Shown here: positions 18,081 to 27,636 of the stretch, piece by piece
How positions within the stretch are numbered: position 1 is the first letter of the stretch
Layout of the letters: each line of letters opens with the position of its first letter
Assembly: GCF_900143695.1 (NCBI RefSeq)
Contig: NZ_FRFE01000006.1
Coordinates: forward strand, 176,524 to 240,523
Direction of reading: 5' to 3'
DNA: 64,000 bases
Source: Desulfopila aestuarii DSM 18488
GTDB taxonomy: Bacteria; Desulfobacterota; Desulfobulbia; Desulfobulbales; Desulfocapsaceae
Program-made: the position numbers and the translations under genes
Notes under the pieces: generated by a model
The model's input: only the letters and a program-made list of their open reading frames with translations
Database searches by the model: none
Told to the model about the DNA's origin: nothing

Positions 18081-20528
18081 TCACTGGTTATCATCCTTCT
18101 TCTTGCTCTCCTGGTGTTCGCCTTTGTCTTTTTTTGTTTTCTCAAAGGCCTTTATATCGAGCATATACTGTTTCAAGGCTGCCTCCACTTTACCATTAAC
18201 GGTATCTGCAGGATAGGCGCCATCCTCGCCTCTTACTCCAGCCGGAACGCCCGTCAGCAACTCCACCGCCTCATCCACACTTGTTACCGACCAGATCGAG
18301 AACTGTTTTTTGCGCATTGCTTCTACCACTTCATCTTTCAGCATCAGATGCCGAACATTTGCTTCAGGGATAATCACCCCTTGAAGGCCATTAAGTCCGC
18401 GGCTGTTGCAAAGGTCGAAAAAGCCTTCAATCTTTTCGTTGACCCCGCCGATGGCCTGGGCCTCACCCCTCTGGCTGATGGCCCCGGTGATAGCCAGATG
18501 CTGTTTAATTGGCAACCCGGATAGCGAAGAGAGCAGCACACACAGCTCGGCCACCGAAGCACTATCGCCATCCACACCGCCATAAGACTGCTCAAATACC
18601 AGACTGGCACGCAGACCGATAGGCATATTTCGCAGATAACGTGCCCGGAGAAATGATTCAAGAATCAGCACACCTTTTGAGTGAATAGGCCCGCCCAAAT
18701 CAACTTTCTTTTCGATATCGATCAGTTCGCCCTCCTTACCTGGACGGGTGAGAGCGGTAATGCGGGTTGGTAGCCCGAAGTAGGTTGACCCAAGTCCCAG
18801 AACTGAAAGCCCGTTGACCTGGCCCACCTCACTGCCTTCGGTGGCGATTTTTCGAATTCCCTGCAGTATAACCTCAAACATGCGGTCGCGAATTCGGCTT
18901 TCCCGCCTTTTGGCCGCATCAAGGGCCTGCTGGACACACGCCGCAGTTACCAACGTATCCCCCGCTTTTCGGGCAATATGGTCCGCCTCCTTGACGATGG
19001 TGGCTACCTGTTCGAGATAGAGTGAAATTTTCTCGCCATCGCCGGCCATTCTGGCGCTATGTTCCACTAGCCTCGCCACCCCGCCTTTATCCATCGGCAA
19101 CAGATTTTCTGATTTGATCATGCCGGTAATAAGCGAGACATACACCTTCAAATTTTCGGGAGTGCGATCCATGGAATGCTCAAAATCGACCTGGACCTTG
19201 AAAAGTGAATCGAACTCCGGATCGTAATACTTCAGCAGATAATAGAGATAGGCATCCCCAATCAGCACGACCTTGGCTCTAAGCGGTATTGGTTCTGGCT
19301 CGAGTGTCACTGTATTCATCAACCCTAACAGTCGTTCCAGTGGTTCGATCCTGATCTGCTGGGCACGCAGAGTGCGCTTCAAACCTTCATAGCTATATGG
19401 CTGCGTCAACAGTCTCCTGGCATCGATAATAATATAGCCGCCATTGGCCATATGGAGAGAACCCGGTTTAATCAGGGTAAAATGGGTGGTGAGCATCCCC
19501 ATTCTCGCGAGATTCTCGATGCGACCATGAAGGTTCTGAAAATTTGGAAGATCTTCATACACAACCGGTGCACTGTCGCTGCCGTTACTGACGAGAATAT
19601 TAACCTCATATCTTTCAAATGACGGGGTGTGAGCCGTCATCATGCTAAGAAAATTTTCTTTCCCATTTTCTGGCGCCCTCTGCAAGAAGTCATCCGCATG
19701 CTCAACAATATCATTTTCGACATCCTCAAGATACGCCATCAGCTCAGGCCGGCTATCATATTTCTTCTTCAATGCTGTTATGAGACTAGCAACCGCCTGG
19801 CGCGCCAGATCATCTTTTAAACGCCGCTTCATCGCTTCAACATCACGCCTGGCAACTGCAATCTTCTGCATCCCCTCCTGTAGCTCATTTTGATATTTTT
19901 CAATAAGTTCATCGATCCGCTGTCGCGTTACCTGTGGCAGCTTCAAGAAACCCTCGGTATCGAGGATGTTACCTGCACCATCCATGGGGGCAACCATAAT
20001 ACCCTGATCACTTTTCACCACAGCAATGGATTCACGCTTGGCGCGCTCTTCAATCTCGCGGTAAATTTTGTCCACCCTGCGTTTGAAGTCCTCGTTGATC
20101 GCTCGAAGCCTGGCCTTAAAATCCTCACCCTCAAAGACGGTGCTGAGTGTCACCCTCAGAAGTTCCACCAGATCCTTCATCTCCTTTCGAAAAACAAAGG
20201 CCTTACCCTGGGGAAACTCAAACGCCGACGGTTTATGAGGCTGTTTGAAATTATTGACATAGCACCAGTCACTAGGTGGTTTTGACTCCAGAGCTTTCTG
20301 GTCGATAAAGGAACGAATGACCGTATGCCGGCCTGTTCCCTGGGGCCCAATAACAAAAAGATTGAACCCTTTATGTTCAATCCCGATTCCAAACTCCACA
20401 GCCTCTAATGCCCGATCCTGCCCGGCAATCTGGACAATATCGTGGATATCATCAGTGGTTGTGAATTCAAAGAGCTCGGCGGGACATTTCACACACGCCT
20501 TGTCCGGATCTATTGACAGGATAGCCAT
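18081..20528 (-). CDS. Lon-like ATP-dependent protease (AAA_32 + S16)
   Basis: 815 residues, of the LonB/YcbZ-like group, not canonical Lon. The N-terminal region (about 1-110) carries a P-loop-like GPQGTGRHT at 61-69 with Arg where Walker A has Lys, as is usual in this family. A long basic helical insert spans 130-290, then AAA segments (ANGGYIIIDARRLL at 361-374, PLRAKVVLIGD at 415-425). The S16 domain (about 565-765) has the catalytic dyad Ser656 (DGDSASVAEL) and Lys699 (GVNEKIEGF). The tail is lysine-rich and charged. Probably soluble quality-control protease. Isolated gene, convergent with the CNNM gene. Confidence 0.9.
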   Translation of the reverse strand: MAILSIDPDKACVKCPAELFEFTTTDDIHDIVQIAGQDRALEAVEFGIGIEHKGFNLFVIGPQGTGRHTVIRSFIDQKALESKPPSDWCYVNNFKQPHKPSAFEFPQGKAFVFRKEMKDLVELLRVTLSTVFEGEDFKARLRAINEDFKRRVDKIYREIEERAKRESIAVVKSDQGIMVAPMDGAGNILDTEGFLKLPQVTRQRIDELIEKYQNELQEGMQKIAVARRDVEAMKRRLKDDLARQAVASLITALKKKYDSRPELMAYLEDVENDIVEHADDFLQRAPENGKENFLSMMTAHTPSFERYEVNILVSNGSDSAPVVYEDLPNFQNLHGRIENLARMGMLTTHFTLIKPGSLHMANGGYIIIDARRLLTQPYSYEGLKRTLRAQQIRIEPLERLLGLMNTVTLEPEPIPLRAKVVLIGDAYLYYLLKYYDPEFDSLFKVQVDFEHSMDRTPENLKVYVSLITGMIKSENLLPMDKGGVARLVEHSARMAGDGEKISLYLEQVATIVKEADHIARKAGDTLVTAACVQQALDAAKRRESRIRDRMFEVILQGIRKIATEGSEVGQVNGLSVLGLGSTYFGLPTRITALTRPGKEGELIDIEKKVDLGGPIHSKGVLILESFLRARYLRNMPIGLRASLVFEQSYGGVDGDSASVAELCVLLSSLSGLPIKQHLAITGAISQRGEAQAIGGVNEKIEGFFDLCNSRGLNGLQGVIIPEANVRHLMLKDEVVEAMRKKQFSIWSVTSVDEAVELLTGVPAGVRGEDGAYPADTVNGKVEAALKQYMLDIKAFEKTKKDKGEHQESKKKDDNQ

Positions 20529-20752
20529 GTTTCACCTCGAAAGTACTCCTGGTCTTTCCTAAAACGGCTATGGTCGAGAATGTCTGGTGTTGAACCTGCG
20601 ATGCCGAACCAGGTTCAAACTGAATATGACGTGTAGCCGCACCCAATCACCTGCCGGAGGCAACTCAACATCTGCTCCTGTAATATGATAGCACGCCAAT
20701 CAGTTGATAAACAAAAGGGAAGTTAAAAAATGTGGAGAAAAGGCTCATACAT

Positions 20753-20793
20753 TTCTGGTGACGGACGCTCTGGGGTGTGCCCAGCCACCAGAA
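20753..20793 (-). terminator. Possible hairpin after the nitroreductase gene
   Basis: TTCTGGTG (20753-20760) pairs with CACCAGAA (20786-20793), with GGGGTGTGCCC inside the loop. It sits just past the nitroreductase stop on the minus strand. No U-run directly follows. Confidence 0.3.
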
Positions 20794-20803
20794 TAACAGA
20801 CTC

Positions 20804-21619
20804 TCAGCGGTAAGTGATGTCCGGCATATTGCGAGGCGGGATACGATGATAGTGAAACTTCGGGATCCCCACCATAACTGCCCCATAGAGACAAAATTCT
20901 TCAGAAAGACCAAGGGATTGAACAAGAGGCGGCCACTGACTTACCGCACGCATCACATAACCGGCCCAGCAACTGCCGCCACCAAGAGACGGTAGAATCA
21001 ATTCAAGATAAGAAAGGGCTGTGTGGCAATCGGCGGCACCAACACCCACCTCTTTGTCGATATAGGCAAAGACCAGATGCGGAGCCTGGCGACAGATGCG
21101 ATCAGCTCCCTGTTCAACATCGTTGAGGATCTTCTGCATATTTAACTGGGCCGCCATATCAGGATCGTGAGCAAGCATATACCGCATCCAGTCAACCACG
21201 TGAGTGACAACATTTTCAACATCGCTTCGTTCATAAAGCACCAACCACTTCACGAGCTGTCGATTGGAACCGGTCGGGGCAGACGAAGCTATTTTCAGGG
21301 CTTTTTCCAGAGTATCTTTATCTAACGGCTGTTGCCTATAGGTCCTGATCGATCGACGGGAACGCAGAAACATTTCGGCCTGTTGTGCATCAGAGAACCA
21401 TCCATTCTCGATCAGCAGACATTCATCAGGAGAGAGAATTTCCAGAGCCACCGCACCAACCGGACAAACTGCCACGCAATGTCCACACCGAATACATACC
21501 TCCTCCCCGCCCTTCACCATAACAGGTCCATCGGCATTCATTGTAAGAATGCGCGCAGGACATTCCAGAACACAGATCTCATCTTTATTGCAGATAGTCG
21601 TATCAACTTGAAAGAACAT
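20804..21619 (-). CDS. Nitroreductase with N-terminal ferredoxin domain
   Basis: 271 residues from the ATG at 21619, which has GGAG 7 bases upstream (an ATG seven codons further up is less likely). Residues 1-60 form a two-cluster ferredoxin: the second site C42-x2-C45-x2-C48-x3-C52-P is canonical, the first reads C10-x2-D13-x2-C16-x3-C20-P with Asp in the second ligand place. Residues 90-260 are an FMN-dependent nitroreductase domain (RSRRSIRTYRQQPLD, SSAPTGSNRQLVKW, GGGSCWAGYVM). Likely a cytosolic electron-transfer reductase of anaerobes; substrate unknown. Confidence 0.85.
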   Translation of the reverse strand: MFFQVDTTICNKDEICVLECPARILTMNADGPVMVKGGEEVCIRCGHCVAVCPVGAVALEILSPDECLLIENGWFSDAQQAEMFLRSRRSIRTYRQQPLDKDTLEKALKIASSAPTGSNRQLVKWLVLYERSDVENVVTHVVDWMRYMLAHDPDMAAQLNMQKILNDVEQGADRICRQAPHLVFAYIDKEVGVGAADCHTALSYLELILPSLGGGSCWAGYVMRAVSQWPPLVQSLGLSEEFCLYGAVMVGIPKFHYHRIPPRNMPDITYR

Positions 21620-21667
21620 ATTGTGTCTCCGCACAAACATATATTTGCATAACCCTGGAAGCCTATG

Positions 21668-22372
21668 CTACCAGTCGATTGCAGTTCTATTACGAAATAA
21701 TTTTCCAGAAATAGAGAGATCGGCCTCTGTTGCCAGCCAAACGATAGTGTCAGCCCCCTCCTCCGGTGATTTGGGTGCATCGCTACCACCCATGTCAGTC
21801 CGCACCCAACCGGGATCTGCCGCATTAACGGCTATGCCAGTGTTCTGCAGGTCAGAATCCATACTTTTTGTCAGCATGTTGAGGCCGTTTTTGGAAAGAG
21901 AATAGGCCGGAGCTGAGCCATCCTGCTGCGCGATACAACCAGCTCCGCTTGACACATTGATGATCCTTGCGTTACCTCGGGAAAGCATCAGGGGGATCAT
22001 CACGTTGCACATCCGCCAGGGGCCCAGCAAATTAACATCAAGGGTATACTCCACCTCGGAAATTGCAACTTTGCTCACCCGCTGCCAGGTGTCATAATTA
22101 ACTCCTGCGTTATTGATCAGAATATCAAGATAACCATATTTCCGGCGAATATATTCGGCTAATTCACTCACGCTGGCATTGTCGGTCAGCTCAAGAGGAT
22201 GGAAGTCGGCAAGACGGGCCAATGGTCCGAGTTCGGACAACGCCAGTTGGCCGTCGTGCGGATTTCGGCAGGTAAATATTGTTGTAATCGAGCGACTGCA
22301 AAGCAACCGAACCGTGGCGAGGCCAATACCTCTGCTGCCACCGGTGACAAGTGCAACTTTTGGCTGGTTCAT
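21668..22372 (-). CDS. Short-chain dehydrogenase/reductase
   Basis: 234 residues. Classical SDR: NAD(P)-binding TGGSRGIG at 10-17, NNAG, catalytic Ser in INVSSGAG and YSLSK as the YxxxK pair, then DPGWVRTDMGG. The Met at 22372 is chosen because GAGA lies 7 bases ahead; ATG at 22378 is possible. Substrate not deducible. 48 bases upstream of the ferredoxin-nitroreductase on the same strand, so both may be co-transcribed as a small redox unit. Confidence 0.85.
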   Translation of the reverse strand: MNQPKVALVTGGSRGIGLATVRLLCSRSITTIFTCRNPHDGQLALSELGPLARLADFHPLELTDNASVSELAEYIRRKYGYLDILINNAGVNYDTWQRVSKVAISEVEYTLDVNLLGPWRMCNVMIPLMLSRGNARIINVSSGAGCIAQQDGSAPAYSLSKNGLNMLTKSMDSDLQNTGIAVNAADPGWVRTDMGGSDAPKSPEEGADTIVWLATEADLSISGKLFRNRTAIDW

Positions 22373-22380
22373 ACACATTT

Positions 22381-22470
22381 CTCTTTTCCGATAAGTATCA
22401 ATCTATTGATCTGCAAAGTACGCGAGCTGCTAACTCTACCACAATACTCTCAACTTATACCGGAAAAGAG
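22381..22470. repeat. Long inverted repeat upstream of the SDR gene
   Basis: CTCTTTTCCG-ATAAG at 22381-22395 and CTTATAC-CGGAAAAGAG at 22454-22470 form a 15-base-pair stem with a two-base bulge around a loop of nearly 60 bases. It lies directly before the SDR start codon, in the 5' leader of the minus-strand transcript. Role unknown. Confidence 0.45.
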
Positions 22471-22557
22471 CTAAGTTACTCCAGGATATTGACGATTGTC
22501 ATCACCGTATATAGAAGTTCAAATTCATATGATCTTTGATATATCGTTTTACATATC

Positions 22558-22776
22558 TCATATTTCCATAAGCTTATAAAAGAGCACACCCACGCTGACA
22601 ATCACCGGATACGCAATCACCATATGCCCAATGGCAAAACAGCAGGCAGCTGATCTGCCAGACGTTTCTCCCAACTCAAGCCTGATCTGTTTCTCGAGTG
22701 CTTTCATGCCGGGAACCGGCATCATAAGCCCATGAGCAAACGACTGAATCTTCAGTTGTGCATTGACACTCAACAT
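22558..22776 (-). CDS. Small membrane protein, unknown function
   Basis: 72 residues from the ATG at 22776, chosen because a full AGGAGG site lies 6 bases upstream; the open frame beyond (to 22848) is ignored. The N-terminal half is soluble (MLSVNAQLKIQSFAHG...), with LELGETSG in the middle; residues about 45-68 form one membrane helix (FAIGHMVIAYPVIVSVGVLF). No family recognised. It precedes the SDR by about 185 bases on the same strand. Confidence 0.6.
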   Translation of the reverse strand: MLSVNAQLKIQSFAHGLMMPVPGMKALEKQIRLELGETSGRSAACCFAIGHMVIAYPVIVSVGVLFYKLMEI

Positions 22777-23157
22777 TACAATCCTCCTGATGCATTGATT
22801 CTTTCTGGTTTTATTTCGATCAATACCGGTCCTTCCCGGTTGCGCCATAAGAACTTATCCATGTCAGGATACTGTCAGAAATGCGTTACCCTTTCATTTC
22901 GAGCCCAGTAAAGAATCTTGCCAACTCTCCTATCGTTTTATTTTTAAAGGACATATCTTTCAATCCCCTACGATTGTTATCTTTTACTGTAGCATCCTCA
23001 ACCGCCACATTGGCCTTGCATTTTTTGAGTACAGCTACTATTACATCACTCCAGTCATAAGACGTGCAGCTTCAGGCATATCCGAATACCAACAGGTTCA
23101 ATATCTGTTTAATTGTATCGCCAACCGATATGGCGTGCCGAGACAAACAACATTTTC
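22777..23157. other. Divergent intergenic region before ppnN
   Basis: 381 bases, AT-rich, between the small membrane protein and ppnN. No convincing gene; it should hold the promoters of both divergent units, but no clear -35/-10 pair was picked out. An in-frame TTG at 23113 could extend ppnN. Confidence 0.5.
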
Positions 23158-24558
23158 ATGACACAGACAATTTCCCGCACCAGAATTTCCCCCCAGGGTT
23201 ACCTTGATCTTTTAAGCCAGATGGAGGCCCGACGCCTTCTTGAAACCAGTAAGGGAGAGGTGCAGTCACTCTTTCGCAGCTGCTCTCTCGCCGTCCTTAA
23301 TTGTGGTAAGAGTCTCGATAACTCCAAGAAACTGCTTGAACGATTTCAAGACTTTGATATCAGGGTCTGTCGGGAAAACGGCGGTATTCAACTTGAACTG
23401 ACCAATGCCCCCGCAAGCGCCTTTGTCGACGGCAAGATCATCCGTGGTATCAGCGAGCATCTCTTTTCTGTTCTGCGCGACATTGTTTACGTGGAAGATG
23501 AGATTAAAAACAACCCGGGGTTTGATCTTTCCACCTCCCGCGGCATCACCAATGCCATTTTCTATATTCTACGTAATGCCGGAGTGATACGGGTCGACAG
23601 CGATACAGGTCTGGTTGTCTGCTGGGGCGGCCATTCCATCTGCCGTGAGGAGTACGAGTATACCAAGGAGGTTGGCCACCAGCTGGGGCTCCGTTGCCTG
23701 AACATCTGCACAGGTTGCGGTCCAGGCGCCATGAAAGGGCCGATGAAAGGGGCCGCCATTGGCCATTCCAAACAACGGTTCTACAACGGACAGTATCTCG
23801 GCATTACCGAACCTGGTATCATTGCTGCCGAATCTCCTAACCCCATCGTCAACGATCTGGTGATTATGCCAGACATCGAGAAACGATTAGAGGCCTTTGT
23901 ACGTGCCGGGCACGGCGTCATCGTCTTTCCAGGCGGCGTCGGAACTGCTGAAGAGATTCTCTTCCTGTTGGCCATCCTGCTCGATCCCGCCAACAAGGAT
24001 ATACCATTCCCCTTCATCTTAAGTGGTCCATCCTCAGCAAAAGACTATTTCCGCCAGATCGACACCTTCATCAGTCAGACACTGGGAGATGAGGCAAGGA
24101 GCAAATACCAGATTATCGTCAACGATCCTGAAGCGGTGGCCAGGGAGATGGAGAGAGGTATCGCACAGATTCGTGAGTTTAGAAAAGAACGTGGCGACAC
24201 GTTTTTCTATAATTGGTTGCTGAAAATCAGGCATGATTTCCAGAAACCTTTTGACCCGACTCACGAGAATATGCTGGCACTCAATCTCACCGGAAACCAA
24301 TCGACATTTGAGCTGGCTGGCAATCTGCGCAAAGCATTTTCCGGGATCGTCGCCGGTAACGTGAAAAAAGCTGGCATCCAGGCCATCGAGGAACGGGGCC
24401 TGTTCCAGCTGCGAGGTGAGACCGATATCATGGGCCCTCTGGACACCCTGCTTAAGGCATTTGTCAAGCAGCAGCGTATGAAAATCCCGACCGACCAGCA
24501 ATACAGCCCCTGCTACCAGCTTCTCCAGGAGGAGTTCGAGCCAGCACTGAAGAATTAA
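23158..24558 (+). CDS. ppnN: Pyrimidine/purine nucleotide 5'-monophosphate nucleosidase PpnN
   Basis: 466 residues from the ATG at 23158; an upstream TTG at 23113 is possible, and neither has a clear ribosome-binding site. E. coli PpnN (YgdH) cleaves nucleoside monophosphates to base and ribose phosphate and is stimulated by (p)ppGpp. The protein has the PpnN layout: N-terminal DUF4478-like part (about 1-130), the LOG-type Rossmann core with VCWGGHSI, CTGCGPGAMKGPMKGA and the signature FPGGVGTAEEI (PGGxGTxxE), and a C-terminal DUF3412-like part. Stand-alone unit with a 3' hairpin. Confidence 0.9.
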   Translation: MTQTISRTRISPQGYLDLLSQMEARRLLETSKGEVQSLFRSCSLAVLNCGKSLDNSKKLLERFQDFDIRVCRENGGIQLELTNAPASAFVDGKIIRGISEHLFSVLRDIVYVEDEIKNNPGFDLSTSRGITNAIFYILRNAGVIRVDSDTGLVVCWGGHSICREEYEYTKEVGHQLGLRCLNICTGCGPGAMKGPMKGAAIGHSKQRFYNGQYLGITEPGIIAAESPNPIVNDLVIMPDIEKRLEAFVRAGHGVIVFPGGVGTAEEILFLLAILLDPANKDIPFPFILSGPSSAKDYFRQIDTFISQTLGDEARSKYQIIVNDPEAVAREMERGIAQIREFRKERGDTFFYNWLLKIRHDFQKPFDPTHENMLALNLTGNQSTFELAGNLRKAFSGIVAGNVKKAGIQAIEERGLFQLRGETDIMGPLDTLLKAFVKQQRMKIPTDQQYSPCYQLLQEEFEPALKN

Positions 24559-24583
24559 CACGGTACTCACACGTCCATTAATG

Positions 24584-24625
24584 CATCCCCTTTACTTGTA
24601 AATTCCTTTGCAAGTGAAGGGGATG
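24584..24625 (+). terminator. Hairpin after ppnN
   Basis: CATCCCCTTTACTTG (24584-24598) pairs with CAAGTGAAGGGGATG (24611-24625), 15 bases with one mismatch, 26 bases after the ppnN stop. The T-run that follows is weak (ATTTCC). Confidence 0.6.
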
Positions 24626-24799
24626 ATTTCCTACAATCGTAATTCTCAAAGCTTTGGCAAGAATCTCAACTATGCCTTTTCCTCGAGTCCTTTTCTGCCA
24701 AACCCCTCGACGACATTCAGGAATTCATTGTATATCCCAGAATTCCATGTAACAATATCGTAAACAGTTGTTTTGTATCCCCGCTTAACCTTGTTGACT

Positions 24800-27454
24800 A
24801 TGCGATTATTTGCCCTACTCATTTTCTTTCTGACCGTTTCCCACCTACCCAGTCAGGGCATGGAAGCAGATGAACAACAGAATGTACTTGTCATTCATTC
24901 CTATCACAAAGAAATGCAATGGGTTGATGAAGTTGAGCAGGCTATCGAACAGACACTGCTTGCCAACCGTGGAACCTCTATTGACATCCATGTGGAATAC
25001 ATGGATTCAAAAAGGTTTTCAGACACAAACTATAACAAACTGCTCACCGCTGTCTGGGACTACAAATATGGCGAAAACAGGCCCGACGTTCTGATCGTCT
25101 GTGACGACAATGCTCTCAATCTCATTCTCTCTTTAAGAGATGAAATCTTTCCTGGTATCCCTATCGTTTTTTGCGGCATCAACTACTACGACCCCGCAGT
25201 CTTTTCAAAACTTGACAACATCACCGGAGTCGTAGAAGCGTTTGATCTTCCCGGCACATTGAATATCATCAAGAAACTTCTCCCGGATCAGCGTAATCTT
25301 TTTATCATTAACGACAGCACACTGACTGGAGTTGCCAATAAAAGAAGAATAGAGGAGATTGCCTACCTTTTTTCCGATCACTTCACCTTCACGTATTCCG
25401 GCAATCTCTCTATTGGAGATTTGCAAAACGCAATCCGTACACTGCCTAACAGTAGTGTAATACTTCTTATGACGTTTAACCGTGATGCAGAGGGTCAGAC
25501 TTTCCGTTATCGCGATGCCATTCAAGCAATCAGGTCAAGCAGTTCGCGGCCAATATTCGGGGTGTGGAGCTTTTATCTTGGACGGGGGCTTCTCGGTGGA
25601 TCACTAGTTAACGGCGAAAGCCAGGGAAAAACCGCTGCCGAACTCGCACTGAAAATTCTGAATGGATCACCTGCTGCAAGCCTACCTGTGGTCAATGAGT
25701 CTCCCAATCTGCCAATGTTTGACTACAAGGAACTCAAACGTTTTTCCATTTCCTCATCGCTGCTACCAGCTGGCAGCACCATTATCAATACCCCTGACAA
25801 TCTCTGGTATAGACATAAACACCAGATTCTTGGCGTATTTGCTCTTTTTGTGACTCAACTCTTCATCATCGCACTCTTAATGAAAAGTAATCGCCAACGA
25901 CAAGAGTCCGAAAGGAAATTGCGCAAGAGTCGACAAGATCTATCGGTTACCCTCGAAGCAATTGGAGAGGCGGTCATTTCAGTCGATACTGACTTTCGGA
26001 TTGTCAACGCCAATGCCCAGGCGGGCAGATTGTTCAATTTGACAATCGCCCAAATGCAGAACAGGCCCCTGCCCGAGCTTTTTTCTGAAAGCGATCCGGT
26101 TCACGGCCATGCTTTAGCAGATTTCGTCAGGAAATACTGCAAGGCAGGGGTGGCCCAGGACTTTCCGGAAGATACTGTCTATACTCCGCCGACGCAGTCT
26201 CAACGTTATCTAAGCGGCAGCTGCTCACCAATCCGCGATCCTCAAGGTGCTATTCTGGGAGCCGTGCTGGTCTGTCGTGATATTACCGAAAAGCGCACTA
26301 TGGAGAGTATGCTGACCCAAAGTCGAAAGATGGAGGCAATCGGCCAGCTGGCCGGTGGTGTTGCCCATGATTTCAACAACCTGCTCACCGGCATCAGCGG
26401 CTTTGCCGAGTTATTGACAATCAAACTGCCGAACGGTTCCATGGAACAGCAAAATGCCAACAGGATACTCCAAGCAGCTGGGCGTGCGGCCGATCTCACC
26501 CGCAAGATGCTCAGTTTTGCCAGAAAAGGCAAGGTCATGTCATCTCCCGTTGACTGTCACCAGTCACTGCAAGCTACTATTGATCTGCTCTCACACAGCA
26601 TCGACAAGTCTGTTACCATAACCTCATTGTTTCAAGCGCAGGATTCGGTAATCATCGGCGATCCGACCCAACTGGAAAATATTTTTCTCAACCTTGCCAT
26701 CAACAGCGCCGACGCCATGCCCGATGGGGGAAGACTTACCATTGTCACTGAGAATGTCGAGGTGATCGCTAGTGAACAATGCGCGTTTGGTGAGGTCATC
26801 CTCCCTGGGACCTATTTTCGGGTCCGCTTTATCGATACCGGATGCGGAATCGATGAAACCATTCAGGAGAAGATTTTTGAACCTTTCTTTACCACCAAAG
26901 ATCAGGGGAAAGGCACTGGTCTCGGTCTGGCGGCAGTTTTTGGCTCCATGAAGGAACACGACGGCCGAATCCAGCTCATATCAGAGGTTGGAGTTGGCAC
27001 GGAATTCATTCTTTCATTCCCGCTATCCCATGGTCAACAATCTGAAACAGCGCGAGAAATTGACACTCCGGCCGGAGAGGGCACCACGGTCCTGGTGATT
27101 GATGACGAACGTTTAATCCTTGCCTCAGCCAAAGGCTTGCTCACTGAACTCGGCTACAGTGTTCTGCTGGCTGAGGGAGCAACCGCAGGGATTGAAACCT
27201 ATCGCCGATATCATCAGGAAATTGATCTGGTGTTGCTGGACATGATCATGCCGGAAATGAATGGTACCACCTGTTTTAAAAAGCTCCTTGATATCAACAA
27301 AAATGTATGTGCATTAATTTGCTCCGGCTTCACTAAAACAGAGAAATTTACTGATGCTGAAAAACTCGGTGTTCGCGGCTATATCCAAAAACCCTACAGC
27401 GCCTCAGAGCTCAGCAATGCCATTCGTAACGCGCTTCATCCTGTGTCCCGTTAA
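24800..27454 (+). CDS. Hybrid sensor histidine kinase with periplasmic ABC-substrate-binding-like sensor
   Basis: 884 residues from the ATG at 24800 (an in-frame TTG nine codons earlier is rejected). Signal peptide 1-20; periplasmic domain of the ABC_sub_bind type about 26-310 (VLVIHSYHKEMQWVDEVEQ, VDVEYMDSKR-like start); membrane helix about 342-362; PAS about 378-500; HisKA with phospho-acceptor H523 in GGVAHDFNN; HATPase_c about 615-740 (N box NLAINSADAM, G box DTGCGIDE, TGLGLAAVFG); receiver domain about 762-884 with D814 (LLDMIMPEMNG) and Lys in YIQKPY. Ligand probably a small solute. No adjacent partner gene, so its output is unknown. Confidence 0.9.
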   Translation: MRLFALLIFFLTVSHLPSQGMEADEQQNVLVIHSYHKEMQWVDEVEQAIEQTLLANRGTSIDIHVEYMDSKRFSDTNYNKLLTAVWDYKYGENRPDVLIVCDDNALNLILSLRDEIFPGIPIVFCGINYYDPAVFSKLDNITGVVEAFDLPGTLNIIKKLLPDQRNLFIINDSTLTGVANKRRIEEIAYLFSDHFTFTYSGNLSIGDLQNAIRTLPNSSVILLMTFNRDAEGQTFRYRDAIQAIRSSSSRPIFGVWSFYLGRGLLGGSLVNGESQGKTAAELALKILNGSPAASLPVVNESPNLPMFDYKELKRFSISSSLLPAGSTIINTPDNLWYRHKHQILGVFALFVTQLFIIALLMKSNRQRQESERKLRKSRQDLSVTLEAIGEAVISVDTDFRIVNANAQAGRLFNLTIAQMQNRPLPELFSESDPVHGHALADFVRKYCKAGVAQDFPEDTVYTPPTQSQRYLSGSCSPIRDPQGAILGAVLVCRDITEKRTMESMLTQSRKMEAIGQLAGGVAHDFNNLLTGISGFAELLTIKLPNGSMEQQNANRILQAAGRAADLTRKMLSFARKGKVMSSPVDCHQSLQATIDLLSHSIDKSVTITSLFQAQDSVIIGDPTQLENIFLNLAINSADAMPDGGRLTIVTENVEVIASEQCAFGEVILPGTYFRVRFIDTGCGIDETIQEKIFEPFFTTKDQGKGTGLGLAAVFGSMKEHDGRIQLISEVGVGTEFILSFPLSHGQQSETAREIDTPAGEGTTVLVIDDERLILASAKGLLTELGYSVLLAEGATAGIETYRRYHQEIDLVLLDMIMPEMNGTTCFKKLLDINKNVCALICSGFTKTEKFTDAEKLGVRGYIQKPYSASELSNAIRNALHPVSR

Positions 27455-27636
27455 AAACTGGTGAATACTTTCCGAAAGCGCCACCCTTTCCTCCTTGTCC
27501 CGAACTGCAAAATCGATTATCACCACGGGAGCATCATCCTGTTGAGAGAGCCGTCTTCCATCATCATGTATATCAATCTTATCTAAAATAAAAAATTATC
27601 ACTCGATATCCAATATACAGTACCAGGAGAACTATT

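Noticed and set aside
18061..20528. Missing Walker A lysine in the Lon-like protease as a sign of inactivity
   Set aside because: GTGR in place of GxGK is common in this AAA_32 group, so it is not taken as a defect.
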